A DNA stretch of 64,000 nt from Enterobacter sp. 10-1 (GTDB taxonomy: Bacteria; Pseudomonadota; Gammaproteobacteria; Enterobacterales; Enterobacteriaceae), in assembly GCA_002270295.1 (NCBI GenBank), contig NISF01000005.1, positions 310,555-374,554 on the forward strand, in the 5' to 3' direction. Positions within the stretch are counted from its first letter, which is position 1. Each line of letters opens with the position of its first letter. A program made the translations under genes and the position numbers. Positions 38,651-46,582 of this stretch are shown one piece after another. Below the pieces are notes generated by a model. That model worked only from the letters and a program-made list of their open reading frames with translations, did not search any database and was not told the DNA's origin.

Positions 38651-39069
38651 GGCGTGACCCCCATGCGTTCAAACAAAATATCCGGGCTGACGAAGCTCAT
38701 TTCCCGGCTTTTCTCTTCTACCGCGACCTGAATGGTGTAGCCGGTGGTGGTCCGTTTTCCGCTGACCGCGTCAACGATCTCATAGCCAATGCGTAGCCGG
38801 TTCTCATATTCTTCGAGGCGGGCGCGCACGCGAAAACGCTGTTCAAAGGTCAGCACGTCGCGGTACTTGACGCGGGTGTCGACGACCGGCCACAGGTAGC
38901 CGGACTCTTTCATCTGCCGGTAGCCGTAGTTGAACTGATTGAGCAGCGCCTCGCGGGCAATCTCGAAGTAGCGGAAGTAGTTGCCGTGCCACACCACGCC
39001 CATCATATCGACGTCGTGAAACGGGACGGTCAGCTCTACCTCGGCAGTAAAACGGGGATCGTTAAGCAC
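38647..39069 (-). CDS. hotdog acyl-CoA/ACP thioesterase (ApeK-like)
   Basis: 4-hydroxybenzoyl-CoA thioesterase-type enzyme of 140 residues. FHDVDMMGVVWHGNYFRYFE carries the family aspartate (Asp19 or Asp21) near the N-terminus. It may release or edit acyl chains from the carrier proteins. It is preceded by the glycosyltransferase stop 3 bp upstream. Confidence 0.86.
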   Translation of the reverse strand: MLNDPRFTAEVELTVPFHDVDMMGVVWHGNYFRYFEIAREALLNQFNYGYRQMKESGYLWPVVDTRVKYRDVLTFEQRFRVRARLEEYENRLRIGYEIVDAVSGKRTTTGYTIQVAVEEKSREMSFVSPDILFERMGVTP

Positions 39070-39072
39070 CCT

Positions 39073-40761
39073 TTACTCCTTCTCTTTGGCGTCTGGCAGT
39101 TGCCAGAAATCGAAAAAATTAAACCAGTCCAGCGGCGAGCGCAGCGCGTAGTGCTCAAGGCGGCTGGCGTAGCGATCGACCGCGCTTTGTATGGCCTCCT
39201 CGCGCCCGGCGCGCGGCAGGATCAGCGGATCGGCGAACGGTTCACAGTGAATATGCAGCTTGTCCTGCTGGCGGAGGGCGAAAATGAGCTGCAGCGGGCA
39301 GCGCAGAACGGATGCCAGAATAAACGGTCCCTGCGGGAACGGCGCGGGCTGGCCCATAAACTCGCTCCAGCAGACGCGCCATGTACCGCCGCGCTGGGGC
39401 GTCACCGCAATGCGGTCGCCGACAATCGCAATCCATTCACCGCGCTCCAGCTTCTCTTTCAGCAGGATGGCGGTATCCGGGCCGATATCGGTTACCGGTA
39501 TCAGGTTCAGCCCGGCCTGCGGCGCCATCTCCTGCATGATTTGCTTAAAGCGGCGCGCGTTCTCGCTAAACACCAGCGCATTGATGGTTTTTGTTCCCTG
39601 GAGCTGCGCCAGCGCCCGGCAGGCTTCGACGTCGCCAAGATGCGATGCCAGCAGCAGCTTGCCGGTGGGGGCGCTGCGGTGCAGCGTTTCCTGCGCTCCC
39701 GGCGCAAAAACCACATCGCGATCGAAGCGGAGTTCGCCGCGCCAGCCGGCGATTTTATCGAGCATCGCATGGCCAAAGCGCAGAAAGTGGCGATAGCTGT
39801 TCAGCGCAGGCAGCGGCTGCTGCCGGGCGATAAGCTGCGCCCGCACGCGGGAGAGCCACTCCCGTGAGGCCCGGCGGGCGCGGTGCGCGCTGAGCCAGTA
39901 GACGGCGACCACCGGATAGAGCAGCAGCGAAAACGCCTTGCGCCCCAGCAGGCGCCAGACCAGCAGCATCAGGCGCATGCCCCACAGCCCTTTGACCTCC
40001 TGCTGCCGCGCCCAGTGTACGGGGGAGCGGCGCAGCAGCAGGGAAGGGATGCGCGGCAGCATGCCGAGGAACAGGCGCGTATGCATCCAGGAGATGCGGC
40101 AGTTATCCTTGAAGGCATCAAAATGAGACAGCCCGTCCGGCGGATAGGTGACGCGCGTCGGCACAAAATAGCTGGGGTTGCCCTGCCAGTAGAGGCGGAC
40201 CATCACTTCGGTATCAAAATCCATGCGCTGACCGAGGGCGACGCGCTGCGCCAGGCGCAGCGTCGGCGCTATCGGGTAAACGCGAAACCCGCACATGCTG
40301 TCTTTCAGCTGCAGCGATAGCGTTTCGATCCACACCCAAACGTGGGTTATCCAGCGTCCGTACAGGCGCGAGCGGGGGATGGAGTCGTCGTAAATCGGCT
40401 GGCCGGAAATCAGCGCCGCCGGATGGCAGCGGGCGAGGTCGAGCAGCTGCGGAATATCTTCGATGGCGTGCTGGCCGTCGGCGTCGACCTGCACGGCGTG
40501 GCTATAGCCGGCTTCGGCGGCGGCCTGCAGCCCGCGGATCACCGCGACGCCCTTGCCGGCGTTTTCGGCCAGCCGGATCAGCGTGAGGTTCGGCTCCTGC
40601 GCTGCCAGCCGGGCCAGCTGCCGGCGCGTCTCCTCGCTGCTGCCGTCGTCCACCACAATGCAGGGCAGGCTGAACGGCTGCAGCCGGGTCAGCACGCGCG
40701 CCATCATCGCCCCGTGGTTGTAGCAGGGGATCACCACGCAGGGGCGGAAGGTTAGCGACAT
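39073..40761 (-). CDS. fused GT2 glycosyltransferase and LpxL-type acyltransferase (ApeJ-like)
   Basis: 562-residue two-domain protein. Residues 1-230 are a GT2 domain (VVIPCYNHGAMM, DDGSS at 38-42, DADGQH at 93-98). The C-terminal half (about 300-560) resembles lauroyl/myristoyl lipid A acyltransferases, with SHLGDVEACRAL and GDRIAVT as the conserved segments. The fusion suggests coupled assembly of a glycolipid anchor bearing the polyene. It overlaps apeI by 10 bp. Confidence 0.85.
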   Translation of the reverse strand: MSLTFRPCVVIPCYNHGAMMARVLTRLQPFSLPCIVVDDGSSEETRRQLARLAAQEPNLTLIRLAENAGKGVAVIRGLQAAAEAGYSHAVQVDADGQHAIEDIPQLLDLARCHPAALISGQPIYDDSIPRSRLYGRWITHVWVWIETLSLQLKDSMCGFRVYPIAPTLRLAQRVALGQRMDFDTEVMVRLYWQGNPSYFVPTRVTYPPDGLSHFDAFKDNCRISWMHTRLFLGMLPRIPSLLLRRSPVHWARQQEVKGLWGMRLMLLVWRLLGRKAFSLLLYPVVAVYWLSAHRARRASREWLSRVRAQLIARQQPLPALNSYRHFLRFGHAMLDKIAGWRGELRFDRDVVFAPGAQETLHRSAPTGKLLLASHLGDVEACRALAQLQGTKTINALVFSENARRFKQIMQEMAPQAGLNLIPVTDIGPDTAILLKEKLERGEWIAIVGDRIAVTPQRGGTWRVCWSEFMGQPAPFPQGPFILASVLRCPLQLIFALRQQDKLHIHCEPFADPLILPRAGREEAIQSAVDRYASRLEHYALRSPLDWFNFFDFWQLPDAKEKE

Positions 40762-41105
40762 AGGCGAATTTTCCCGCTGCTGGCGGTATGGCGCGCGTCG
40801 CCGTCGTGGCGCTGATAGCTAAAGGTCAGTATCTGACGCGCTTCCTGCCAGCTCAGGGCCAGCGTGACGGTGGCCTCCGGCAGCAGCGGAGCCTGGAATT
40901 TTACGTTCTGAATGCTGTGAAAGCGCCAGCCCGGCGCCAGCAGCGTGGTGGCGTAGTGCATCGCCCAGTCCAGCTGCGCGACGCCGGGCAGCAGCGGCTG
41001 TACGGCAAAATGCCCGCCGAACCAGAAGAGGTTAGGGTCGAGGTGCAGGACGATCTCTACCTGCTGCGGCTGTGCCTGATGGCGCTCTATTTCATGGGGT
41101 ATCAT
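40752..41105 (-). CDS. apeI: hotdog-fold dehydratase, ApeI family
   Basis: 117-residue hotdog protein with the FabA/FabZ-like catalytic segment FGGHFAVQPLLPGVAQ, where His32 is the expected catalytic histidine. It is the second of two dehydratases in the cluster. It overlaps the AMP-ligase gene by 4 bp. Confidence 0.84.
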   Translation of the reverse strand: MIPHEIERHQAQPQQVEIVLHLDPNLFWFGGHFAVQPLLPGVAQLDWAMHYATTLLAPGWRFHSIQNVKFQAPLLPEATVTLALSWQEARQILTFSYQRHDGDARHTASSGKIRLCR

Positions 41106-42451
41106 GAAAAAAATTCCTGTAGTTGCGCATAGACACGCTTGTTCATACTGTTGACCGGGATGTCGTCAATAACGCGCCAGTAGCGGGGGATCGCCACCGG
41201 TTCCAGCGTCGGGCGCAGCGCCTGTCGCCACTGCCGCTCAAGGGTTTTGCCCTCGTGCCGCCAGCGCTGACGGGTCTGCGCATCCAGTACCAGCAGCGCG
41301 CCAATCCCCTGGCGATCGCCGCGGGTGACAGGCAGAGCCACCGCGTCGCTGATCCCCGGCAGGTTCAGGAGCCTGAGCTCTATTTCGCTGAGCGAAATCC
41401 GCTTCTCTTCGATTTTGACCACCCGCCCCCGTCGCCCGGTCAGGCGAAACTGGCCGTTGGCGGTAAATTCCAGGGTATCGTCGATTAACAGCCCTTCTTC
41501 ATCGGCGATAAGCGGTGAAAACAGGCGAAAAGACGCCCCTTGCTGCAGGAGCCTGATGCCGGCAAAGGGCTGCCAGGCCGCCTCTTCCTGGCGGCGCGAA
41601 CGCCAGGCGATCACGCCGGTTTCGGTGCTGCCGTATATTTCATCCGTCCAGACCTTCAGCCAGGCCGCCGCGCGGGCGACATCCTCGGCGGGAAGCTGGC
41701 CGCCGGCGGAGAGGATCATCTCTACCGGCGGCGGCGTCAGATGGGGATCGAGACGTTTCAAAAACGCCGGACTGCTGATAAACGCATAGCGGTATTGATG
41801 GCCCAGGGCGCTGAGCTGCTCCGCGTAGTAGAGCATGGCCGCATGGAGCGGCAGGCCGAGAGCCATCGGCAGAAAGATGCGAAAGGTGAGCCCGTAGAGG
41901 TGCTGAGGCACCACCGAGGCCACGATGCGGCAGCCTTCAAGGCGGGTAGCGAAGCGCGAGGCCAGCAGTTCGGCTTCGCGGTCAAGATAGGCGATCGGTT
42001 TGATAACCCGCTTTGGCTTCCCGGTTGAGCCTGAGGTAAACAGCTCTACGCAGGCGTCGCCGGCGATGCTTTGCAACGCGCCGGGCTCCGCCATCGCGCG
42101 CCCCGCGCTGCCGATGACCAGCGAGGGTCCGTGCCAGCCGAGGGGCCCGTCGCTGAGGACTCCGTCAAACAGCGCCCGCTGTTCATTCAGCAGCGAGCCG
42201 CGGCTATGTCCCGGAATCACCGGAATTTTATGCGCGTGCAGCGTGGCCAGTAGCGCAACGAGAAACAGATAGCTGTCTTCAAAGCACAGCGCCCAGCGCT
42301 CGGCGTCATGCCGCTGGAGTTGCTCGACCCATTGCGCCACGTCATAGCGCAAATGGCCCAGGGTCCAGGTCTGCTCATCCAGCCAGGCGATCGGCGTGTC
42401 CGACGGACGCGGCGCGTCCAGCCAGCGCGCCAAAGAGAGAGGCGGTATCAT
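41102..42451 (-). CDS. AMP-dependent acyl/aryl-CoA (or ACP) ligase (ApeH-like)
   Basis: Adenylate-forming enzyme of 449 residues. The phosphate-binding motif TSGSTGKPK is at 139-147, and YGSTETG is present at the acyl-AMP site. The C-terminal domain has GRRGRVVKIEEKRI and a terminal lysine in PVNSMNK. In APE pathways this enzyme activates the aromatic starter acid and loads it onto an ACP. The start at 42451 gives a 4-bp overlap with the previous gene. Confidence 0.86.
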   Translation of the reverse strand: MIPPLSLARWLDAPRPSDTPIAWLDEQTWTLGHLRYDVAQWVEQLQRHDAERWALCFEDSYLFLVALLATLHAHKIPVIPGHSRGSLLNEQRALFDGVLSDGPLGWHGPSLVIGSAGRAMAEPGALQSIAGDACVELFTSGSTGKPKRVIKPIAYLDREAELLASRFATRLEGCRIVASVVPQHLYGLTFRIFLPMALGLPLHAAMLYYAEQLSALGHQYRYAFISSPAFLKRLDPHLTPPPVEMILSAGGQLPAEDVARAAAWLKVWTDEIYGSTETGVIAWRSRRQEEAAWQPFAGIRLLQQGASFRLFSPLIADEEGLLIDDTLEFTANGQFRLTGRRGRVVKIEEKRISLSEIELRLLNLPGISDAVALPVTRGDRQGIGALLVLDAQTRQRWRHEGKTLERQWRQALRPTLEPVAIPRYWRVIDDIPVNSMNKRVYAQLQEFFS

Positions 42452-43029
42452 GACGATTCTCGCTTTATCATCCGCCGGCGCACCAGCCACTCTGCGGCCA
42501 TCAGCGTGCCGATCAGCAGATAGGCAATCATGCCGTTCCACGCCGTCCAGAGCGCCATATCGCCATACAGCGCGGTAAAGAGCGCCATGCCGCCGTTAAG
42601 AATAAAGAGGCCGCACCAGATTTGCGTCACCCGGCGGGTATAGCGTACGCCTGCCGCGGAAAGCCGCGGATCGCGCAGGCGCGCCAGCCGTTCAACAACC
42701 GGCATCGCTGACCACAGCGAGCCGCCGAAAACGGCGAGCATCACGCCGTTGACCACCAGCGGGTAAAACAGCAGCAGCTGGTGCGTTTTCAGCAGGTAGC
42801 TGGCGGTGCAAAGGGCGATACCCGCCAGCGCCACCAGCCGGGTGACGGCGCCCAGCGGTCCCGCCTGTCGCCGGGTCTGGCGAAAGCGTAACAGCAGAAT
42901 CAGCGCCATCAAGGGAAGCAGCCAGTGCAGGCTGTTGCGCGCGAGGCCCAGCCAGATTAAAAACGGCCAGGCCAGCAGGAGCAGGCTCGTTAGCAGCTGT
43001 ATGCCCTTAGATGAAGGGGCTCCCGACAT
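42448..43029 (-). CDS. COG4648-type inner-membrane protein, APE cluster (ApeG-like)
   Basis: 193-residue protein with about six hydrophobic helices and no catalytic motif. A protein of this type is constantly found next to the ACPs in APE-type clusters. A scaffold or lipid-handling role is conceivable; nothing in the sequence shows it. It lies 5 bp downstream of an ACP gene. Confidence 0.75.
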   Translation of the reverse strand: MSGAPSSKGIQLLTSLLLLAWPFLIWLGLARNSLHWLLPLMALILLLRFRQTRRQAGPLGAVTRLVALAGIALCTASYLLKTHQLLLFYPLVVNGVMLAVFGGSLWSAMPVVERLARLRDPRLSAAGVRYTRRVTQIWCGLFILNGGMALFTALYGDMALWTAWNGMIAYLLIGTLMAAEWLVRRRMIKRESS

Positions 43030-43034
43030 GCGGG

Positions 43035-43286
43035 TCAGGCTTCTCGGGACAAGCGTTCAACCGCATCAACCACGTCCTGTACGGTACGCACGGCCTTAAA
43101 CTCTTCCGGCTTAATTTTCTTGCTGGTCTTCTTTTGCAGATGGACGATCATATCGACGGCATCAATGCTGTCCAGCTCGAGGTCTTCGTACAGGCGCGCT
43201 TCCGGGCGGATCTCCTGCGGGTCGATTTCAAACAGCTTAACCAGAAGCGCCGAGACTTCGGCATAAATATCATGTGATTCAGTCAT
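43035..43286 (-). CDS. acyl carrier protein, APE cluster (ApeF-like)
   Basis: 83-residue ACP. Ser40 in the DLELDSIDAVDM segment is the phosphopantetheine attachment site. The ATG at 43286 excludes a nine-residue upstream extension that overlaps the previous ACP's end. It probably carries starter or growing chain; AcpT is the expected activating enzyme. Confidence 0.9.
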   Translation of the reverse strand: MTESHDIYAEVSALLVKLFEIDPQEIRPEARLYEDLELDSIDAVDMIVHLQKKTSKKIKPEEFKAVRTVQDVVDAVERLSREA

Positions 43287-43296
43287 AGGTCGTGCC

Positions 43297-43557
43297 TCAG
43301 GTACGTTGAGCATGGATGAACGCGGCCAGGGTCGCGACGGAGAAGAAGTGCTGGCGCATCTCGTCGCTTTCGGCGGAAAGCACCACGCCGTAACGGTTTT
43401 TCACCGCCAGCCCGAGCTCCAGGGCGTCAATGGAATCCAGGCCCAGGCCGTCGCCAAAGAGCGCCGCGTCGGTGTCGATGTCGTCAGCCGACAGCTCTTC
43501 CAGATTCAACGTGTTGATGATGAGATTTTTCAGTTCAAGATAGAGCGCTTGCATCAT
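43297..43557 (-). CDS. acyl carrier protein, APE cluster (ApeE-like)
   Basis: 86-residue ACP with Ser42 in GLGLDSIDALEL as the phosphopantetheine site. The alternative ATG at 43554 is equally likely to be the start; both follow AGGA. It overlaps the acyltransferase gene by 23 bp and precedes the second ACP by 10 bp. Two distinct ACPs are typical of APE pathways. Confidence 0.9.
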   Translation of the reverse strand: MMQALYLELKNLIINTLNLEELSADDIDTDAALFGDGLGLDSIDALELGLAVKNRYGVVLSAESDEMRQHFFSVATLAAFIHAQRT

Positions 43558-44350
43558 TAATTCCTGAAGTAGGCGTAGTACCTGATTGTAATTGAAGCAA
43601 AATATGCCGATTTAGCTGTCTTGCTGCCAGCGACGGTTCTTGTGAGTTTTCGTCGTAAAACTGGGCGATCCGCACCCGCTCGCCTACCTCGATGGTAAAC
43701 AGGGGCCGGGTCGCCGGCGCATCGTACCATTTACTGTTTTTGCCCAGCATATGTTCGCTGCAGCGAATGACCACTACGCGTAAATCGCTGGCACAGCGCA
43801 CGGCAATATTGGCCGCGCCGCGCTGAAGGATCATGGGTTCGCCCGGCAGGGTGCGGGTTCCCTCAGGGAAAATTAAAATGGTATCGCCCTGCTGCAGGCG
43901 CTGCCGGCTGGCGGGCAGTAGCGCATCGGCCTGATCGTTAATTAAGTAGTCCGCCGCGCGGATCACGCCGCTGACGAACGGGTTTTTCAGTAAGGCGCTT
44001 TTTACCAGGCAGTCGGTCTCGGGCATGATTGAAGCCAGCATCACGTAGTCGATCAGGCTAGGATGGTTCGCCACCACCAGGCATCCGCGCTCCTGGCGCA
44101 GGATGTCGTCGCCCACGATTCGGTAATCCAGCACGCCGACGGCTTTGACCACCGTTAAGAAGAGGCGGAAGCTGGCCGCAATGCTGCGCCGCGCCAGGCG
44201 ACGGCGGCGAGATTTATCTCTGATCACCAGCAGCAGCAGGTTAAACCAGACCACGGACAGCAGCAGCCCGCCAAGGCCAAACAGCGCGAAGCAGACGCCG
44301 GTCATGAGCCCGCGCCAGGCGCGATTTATGCGTGACAGAATGCCGGTCAT
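43535..44350 (-). CDS. PlsC-type lysophospholipid acyltransferase (ApeD-like)
   Basis: 271-residue acyltransferase with an N-terminal membrane segment (about 13-40). The catalytic NHPSLID (NHx4D) motif is near residue 122 and the acceptor-site FPEGTRT near residue 187. It may attach the polyene to a lipid or lysophospholipid. It overlaps the chain-length factor gene by 4 bp. Confidence 0.87.
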   Translation of the reverse strand: MTGILSRINRAWRGLMTGVCFALFGLGGLLLSVVWFNLLLLVIRDKSRRRRLARRSIAASFRLFLTVVKAVGVLDYRIVGDDILRQERGCLVVANHPSLIDYVMLASIMPETDCLVKSALLKNPFVSGVIRAADYLINDQADALLPASRQRLQQGDTILIFPEGTRTLPGEPMILQRGAANIAVRCASDLRVVVIRCSEHMLGKNSKWYDAPATRPLFTIEVGERVRIAQFYDENSQEPSLAARQLNRHILLQLQSGTTPTSGINDASALS

Positions 44351-45069
44351 GAGCGGCTCCACTGCCACTGCAGGCGCTCGCCGGGCAGGGTAAAGGTTGG
44401 GGTATCCTGCAGGTAGTGGCGTAAAAACTGCAGGCTTTGCGGCAGCTCCGCCTCTTCGCTCCGCGCCGCGCGCCGCGTCGAGCAGCGCCACTCTTCGCCC
44501 GCTTCGATAACCAGCGCGAGCGCATAGGGCCAGGTGGGCATCGCGGGGGGAAGATACGGGTGATAAAACTCCGGGAGGTGGCCGTCGAAATCAACCATCA
44601 GCACGCGCTGATAGCCCGCCTGCAGCAGACAGATCGCCTCGCACAGCCCCTGCTGGAAGGTATCCCGCCCGGCGGAAAGTGAAGAGGAGACGATCGGCTT
44701 TTCGGCGGCGATGGTCAGGTTGCCGACCGCGGAATTATGGACAGACAGCGCGAAGTCGGTAGGGGAGAGCGCCTGTTCCGTCGCCAGCGCGTGCAGGATG
44801 CGGTAGTTGCGTTCAAGCTCACCATGACGGCTGGTGTACAGCACGGCATCGATGGGATGGCGGCGCAGCATCGCCAGTCCGCACTCAACGGCAAGCCGGC
44901 TGCCGGAGCTGAGTCGTCTGGCGGTCATCATCGGTAATTCGCTTAGCTTTGCCTGAGGCGCCGCCGGATCGATGGCGTGCGAAAGCCGTGACCACTGCTG
45001 CCACTGCGCCGTTTCGCTAAGTCCTGGGGCTCTGCCCTGCCAGTCAATTATGTTTAGTGCAAATTTCAT
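44347..45069 (-). CDS. ketosynthase-like chain-length factor, APE cluster (ApeC-like)
   Basis: 240-residue protein with only the N-terminal half of a beta-ketoacyl synthase fold. The Cys-His-His triad is absent; the site reads SVHNSAVGN. Such truncated, inactive ketosynthases pair with an active ketosynthase and help set chain length. The ATG at 45069 is used because the preceding codon in the frame is TTG. It is the first gene of the 17-gene operon. Confidence 0.84.
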   Translation of the reverse strand: MKFALNIIDWQGRAPGLSETAQWQQWSRLSHAIDPAAPQAKLSELPMMTARRLSSGSRLAVECGLAMLRRHPIDAVLYTSRHGELERNYRILHALATEQALSPTDFALSVHNSAVGNLTIAAEKPIVSSSLSAGRDTFQQGLCEAICLLQAGYQRVLMVDFDGHLPEFYHPYLPPAMPTWPYALALVIEAGEEWRCSTRRAARSEEAELPQSLQFLRHYLQDTPTFTLPGERLQWQWSRS

Positions 45070-45524
45070 CAACGCGAGTCCGCGGTAAATCGGTGATTCC
45101 GGTAGCGTTTTTTAACGCCACCTTGTTATTTTTCTGCTGACCTGCCAATACAGTATGACCGACGTCAGGTTATCGGGCGCCGCTGTCCGCATTATTTGCC
45201 GATCGATTTCGCGTATTTTCAATATTTTCGCGCATCAGTGCAATTTATTGTGGCAAATCTAAGAGCATGACCCGAATATTTTCATCATTCTGGCCGCGGT
45301 CTGAGGCGCATTTTTCTCAGCGCCCACCACATATCATACAGGGCGACTCGCGAATACATAGGATAATGCCGAATCAAATGGCGGTTCGGCATATCCCGCG
45401 CGCTTTCCGGCGATCGCCGGCTGGCGTTAGCGGGATGATGCCGATATAGCTCCGGGCGCTATATTCCTCTTTGGGGGTAAGAAAACGACCTGCCCCTAAT
45501 CATATCGCGCCGGAGAGCGGGCTG
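45070..45524. other. promoter/leader region of the APE-type operon
   Basis: Non-coding, AT-richer gap upstream of the 17-gene operon. It contains an imperfect hairpin (GGTAGCGTT at 45101-45109 with AACGCCACC at 45114-45122; one mismatch that wobbles in the minus-strand RNA). Dyads ATGCCGAA...TTCGGCAT lie at 45366-45392, and a 14-bp perfect palindrome CCGGCGATCGCCGG at 45407-45420. The operon promoter must be here, but no convincing -35/-10 pair was found. The 60-codon plus-strand frame in it is not credible. Confidence 0.5.
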
Positions 45525-45914
45525 TTACTGTACGCTTCCCGCGGCCAAATTAACCTGGATGTCTTTATCCAAATTATGTACCCAGCGGTTATAGTTTTTA
45601 TGGATTTGACCACCGGAGGCCATCAGGTTGAGGCTGCTGAGGTAATGAATAGAATAACCGGTCGCGGAATAGTTAATTTGTACTTCAGCGACGTGATCGC
45701 GCGCCTGCTGGCGGGCTTTGATAATACCCGGCGCCGTTTCCGACATTATCCACTGACGCTGTACGCCAGCTCTGAGAATAGCGTTTTTTACCTGGGCATC
45801 GGTATGGCCTGCGCTGACCGTAGTCTGAATTTGTTCGATGGGCGCCGTGCGGGCGCAGCCTGCCAATGTCCCGATAACGGCAATAGCCGCCAACCACTTA
45901 ACAACCTTTTTCAT
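45525..45914 (-). CDS. small lipoprotein of unknown function
   Basis: 129-residue lipoprotein: signal peptide then lipobox LAGC with Cys20. The mature part is about 110 residues with the segment VQINYSATGYSIHYLSSLNL and no catalytic motif. It stands alone, upstream of the APE operon on the same strand and 455 bp from it. It is in the AT-rich gap replacing yhhS/yhhT of E. coli. Family not recognised. Confidence 0.72.
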   Translation of the reverse strand: MKKVVKWLAAIAVIGTLAGCARTAPIEQIQTTVSAGHTDAQVKNAILRAGVQRQWIMSETAPGIIKARQQARDHVAEVQINYSATGYSIHYLSSLNLMASGGQIHKNYNRWVHNLDKDIQVNLAAGSVQ

Positions 45915-46530
45915 GAACGCTTCCTGTCGAATTATGGGTTATATGATGAGATGCCCAATGCTAAGAATAATTAATATCAGTCTCACCGGGCCGGAATTAT
46001 GTCTCAGGTAAATATCTCGCGCGTTTTCCGTTTTGACGTCAGGCGAGAAGGGGGTTCATCATAAAGCATAGATCGCGAGGTCACCAGCAACAATGAGTAA
46101 TGATGATGGATTTCAGATGGTTAAAATTTACTTTGCTAGCCTAAAATTCACAAAAATTATACAATCATCGCTATTCTTCAGCATGGAATTAAGCAGTCGG
46201 CTTATTCAGTCATATCATTCCCGCCATTTAATAATAAGCAAATTATTACCCGGCTATATAATGGGGGATTATTTCCCCGGGCTCAGGACGCAGCGGAAAT
46301 TTAGCTTTATTTACCCGGTTATGCTGTGAAAAGCGTAAATCAATATTCTGTTCTGGTAGCTGTTTTTCAAATGACGACGTGGTAACGGGCAAAAACCGAG
46401 TGGGGGAAACCCGCTGAACCTTAATGCCTGAACCGGCGCTTAACGGATTCCGCTTCAGGCTGCGGATTGTCCCGGTAGCGACGTTTAATTTTGCCGGCGG
46501 CTGACATCGCTCTGCCGCCGGGCTGGCGGC
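45915..46530. other. AT-rich gene-poor region between the lipoprotein and dcrB
   Basis: About 600 bp without a believable gene. Frames of 78 codons (plus) and 106 codons (minus) exist but lack ribosome sites, domains and normal composition. The left half is strongly AT-rich. It probably holds the lipoprotein promoter and is the right edge of the variable segment between nik and dcrB. Confidence 0.5.
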
Positions 46531-46566
46531 AAAAAAATGGCCTCCGGTGGCGACACCGGAGGCCAT
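46531..46566 (-). terminator. intrinsic terminator of dcrB
   Basis: A 13-bp perfect stem, ATGGCCTCCGGTG (46537-46549) with CACCGGAGGCCAT (46554-46566), and a GCGA loop. It is followed on the minus strand by seven T. It begins 17 bp beyond the dcrB stop. Confidence 0.9.
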
Positions 46567-46582
46567 AACGTCTGACCGCGAA

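Noticed and set aside
45101-45122. RfaH ops element upstream of the long APE-type operon
   Set aside because: The GGTAGCGT match is on the plus strand, opposite to operon transcription, and is part of a hairpin.
45267-45449. 60-codon plus-strand frame upstream of the APE-type operon
   Set aside because: It crosses two dyads and has no ribosome site; treated as control-region DNA.
46093-46329. 78-codon AT-rich frame in the gap before dcrB
   Set aside because: No ribosome site, no domain, and composition like the surrounding non-coding DNA.
46246-46566. 106-codon minus-strand frame overlapping the dcrB terminator
   Set aside because: It starts inside the terminator stem, has no ribosome site and no recognisable domain.
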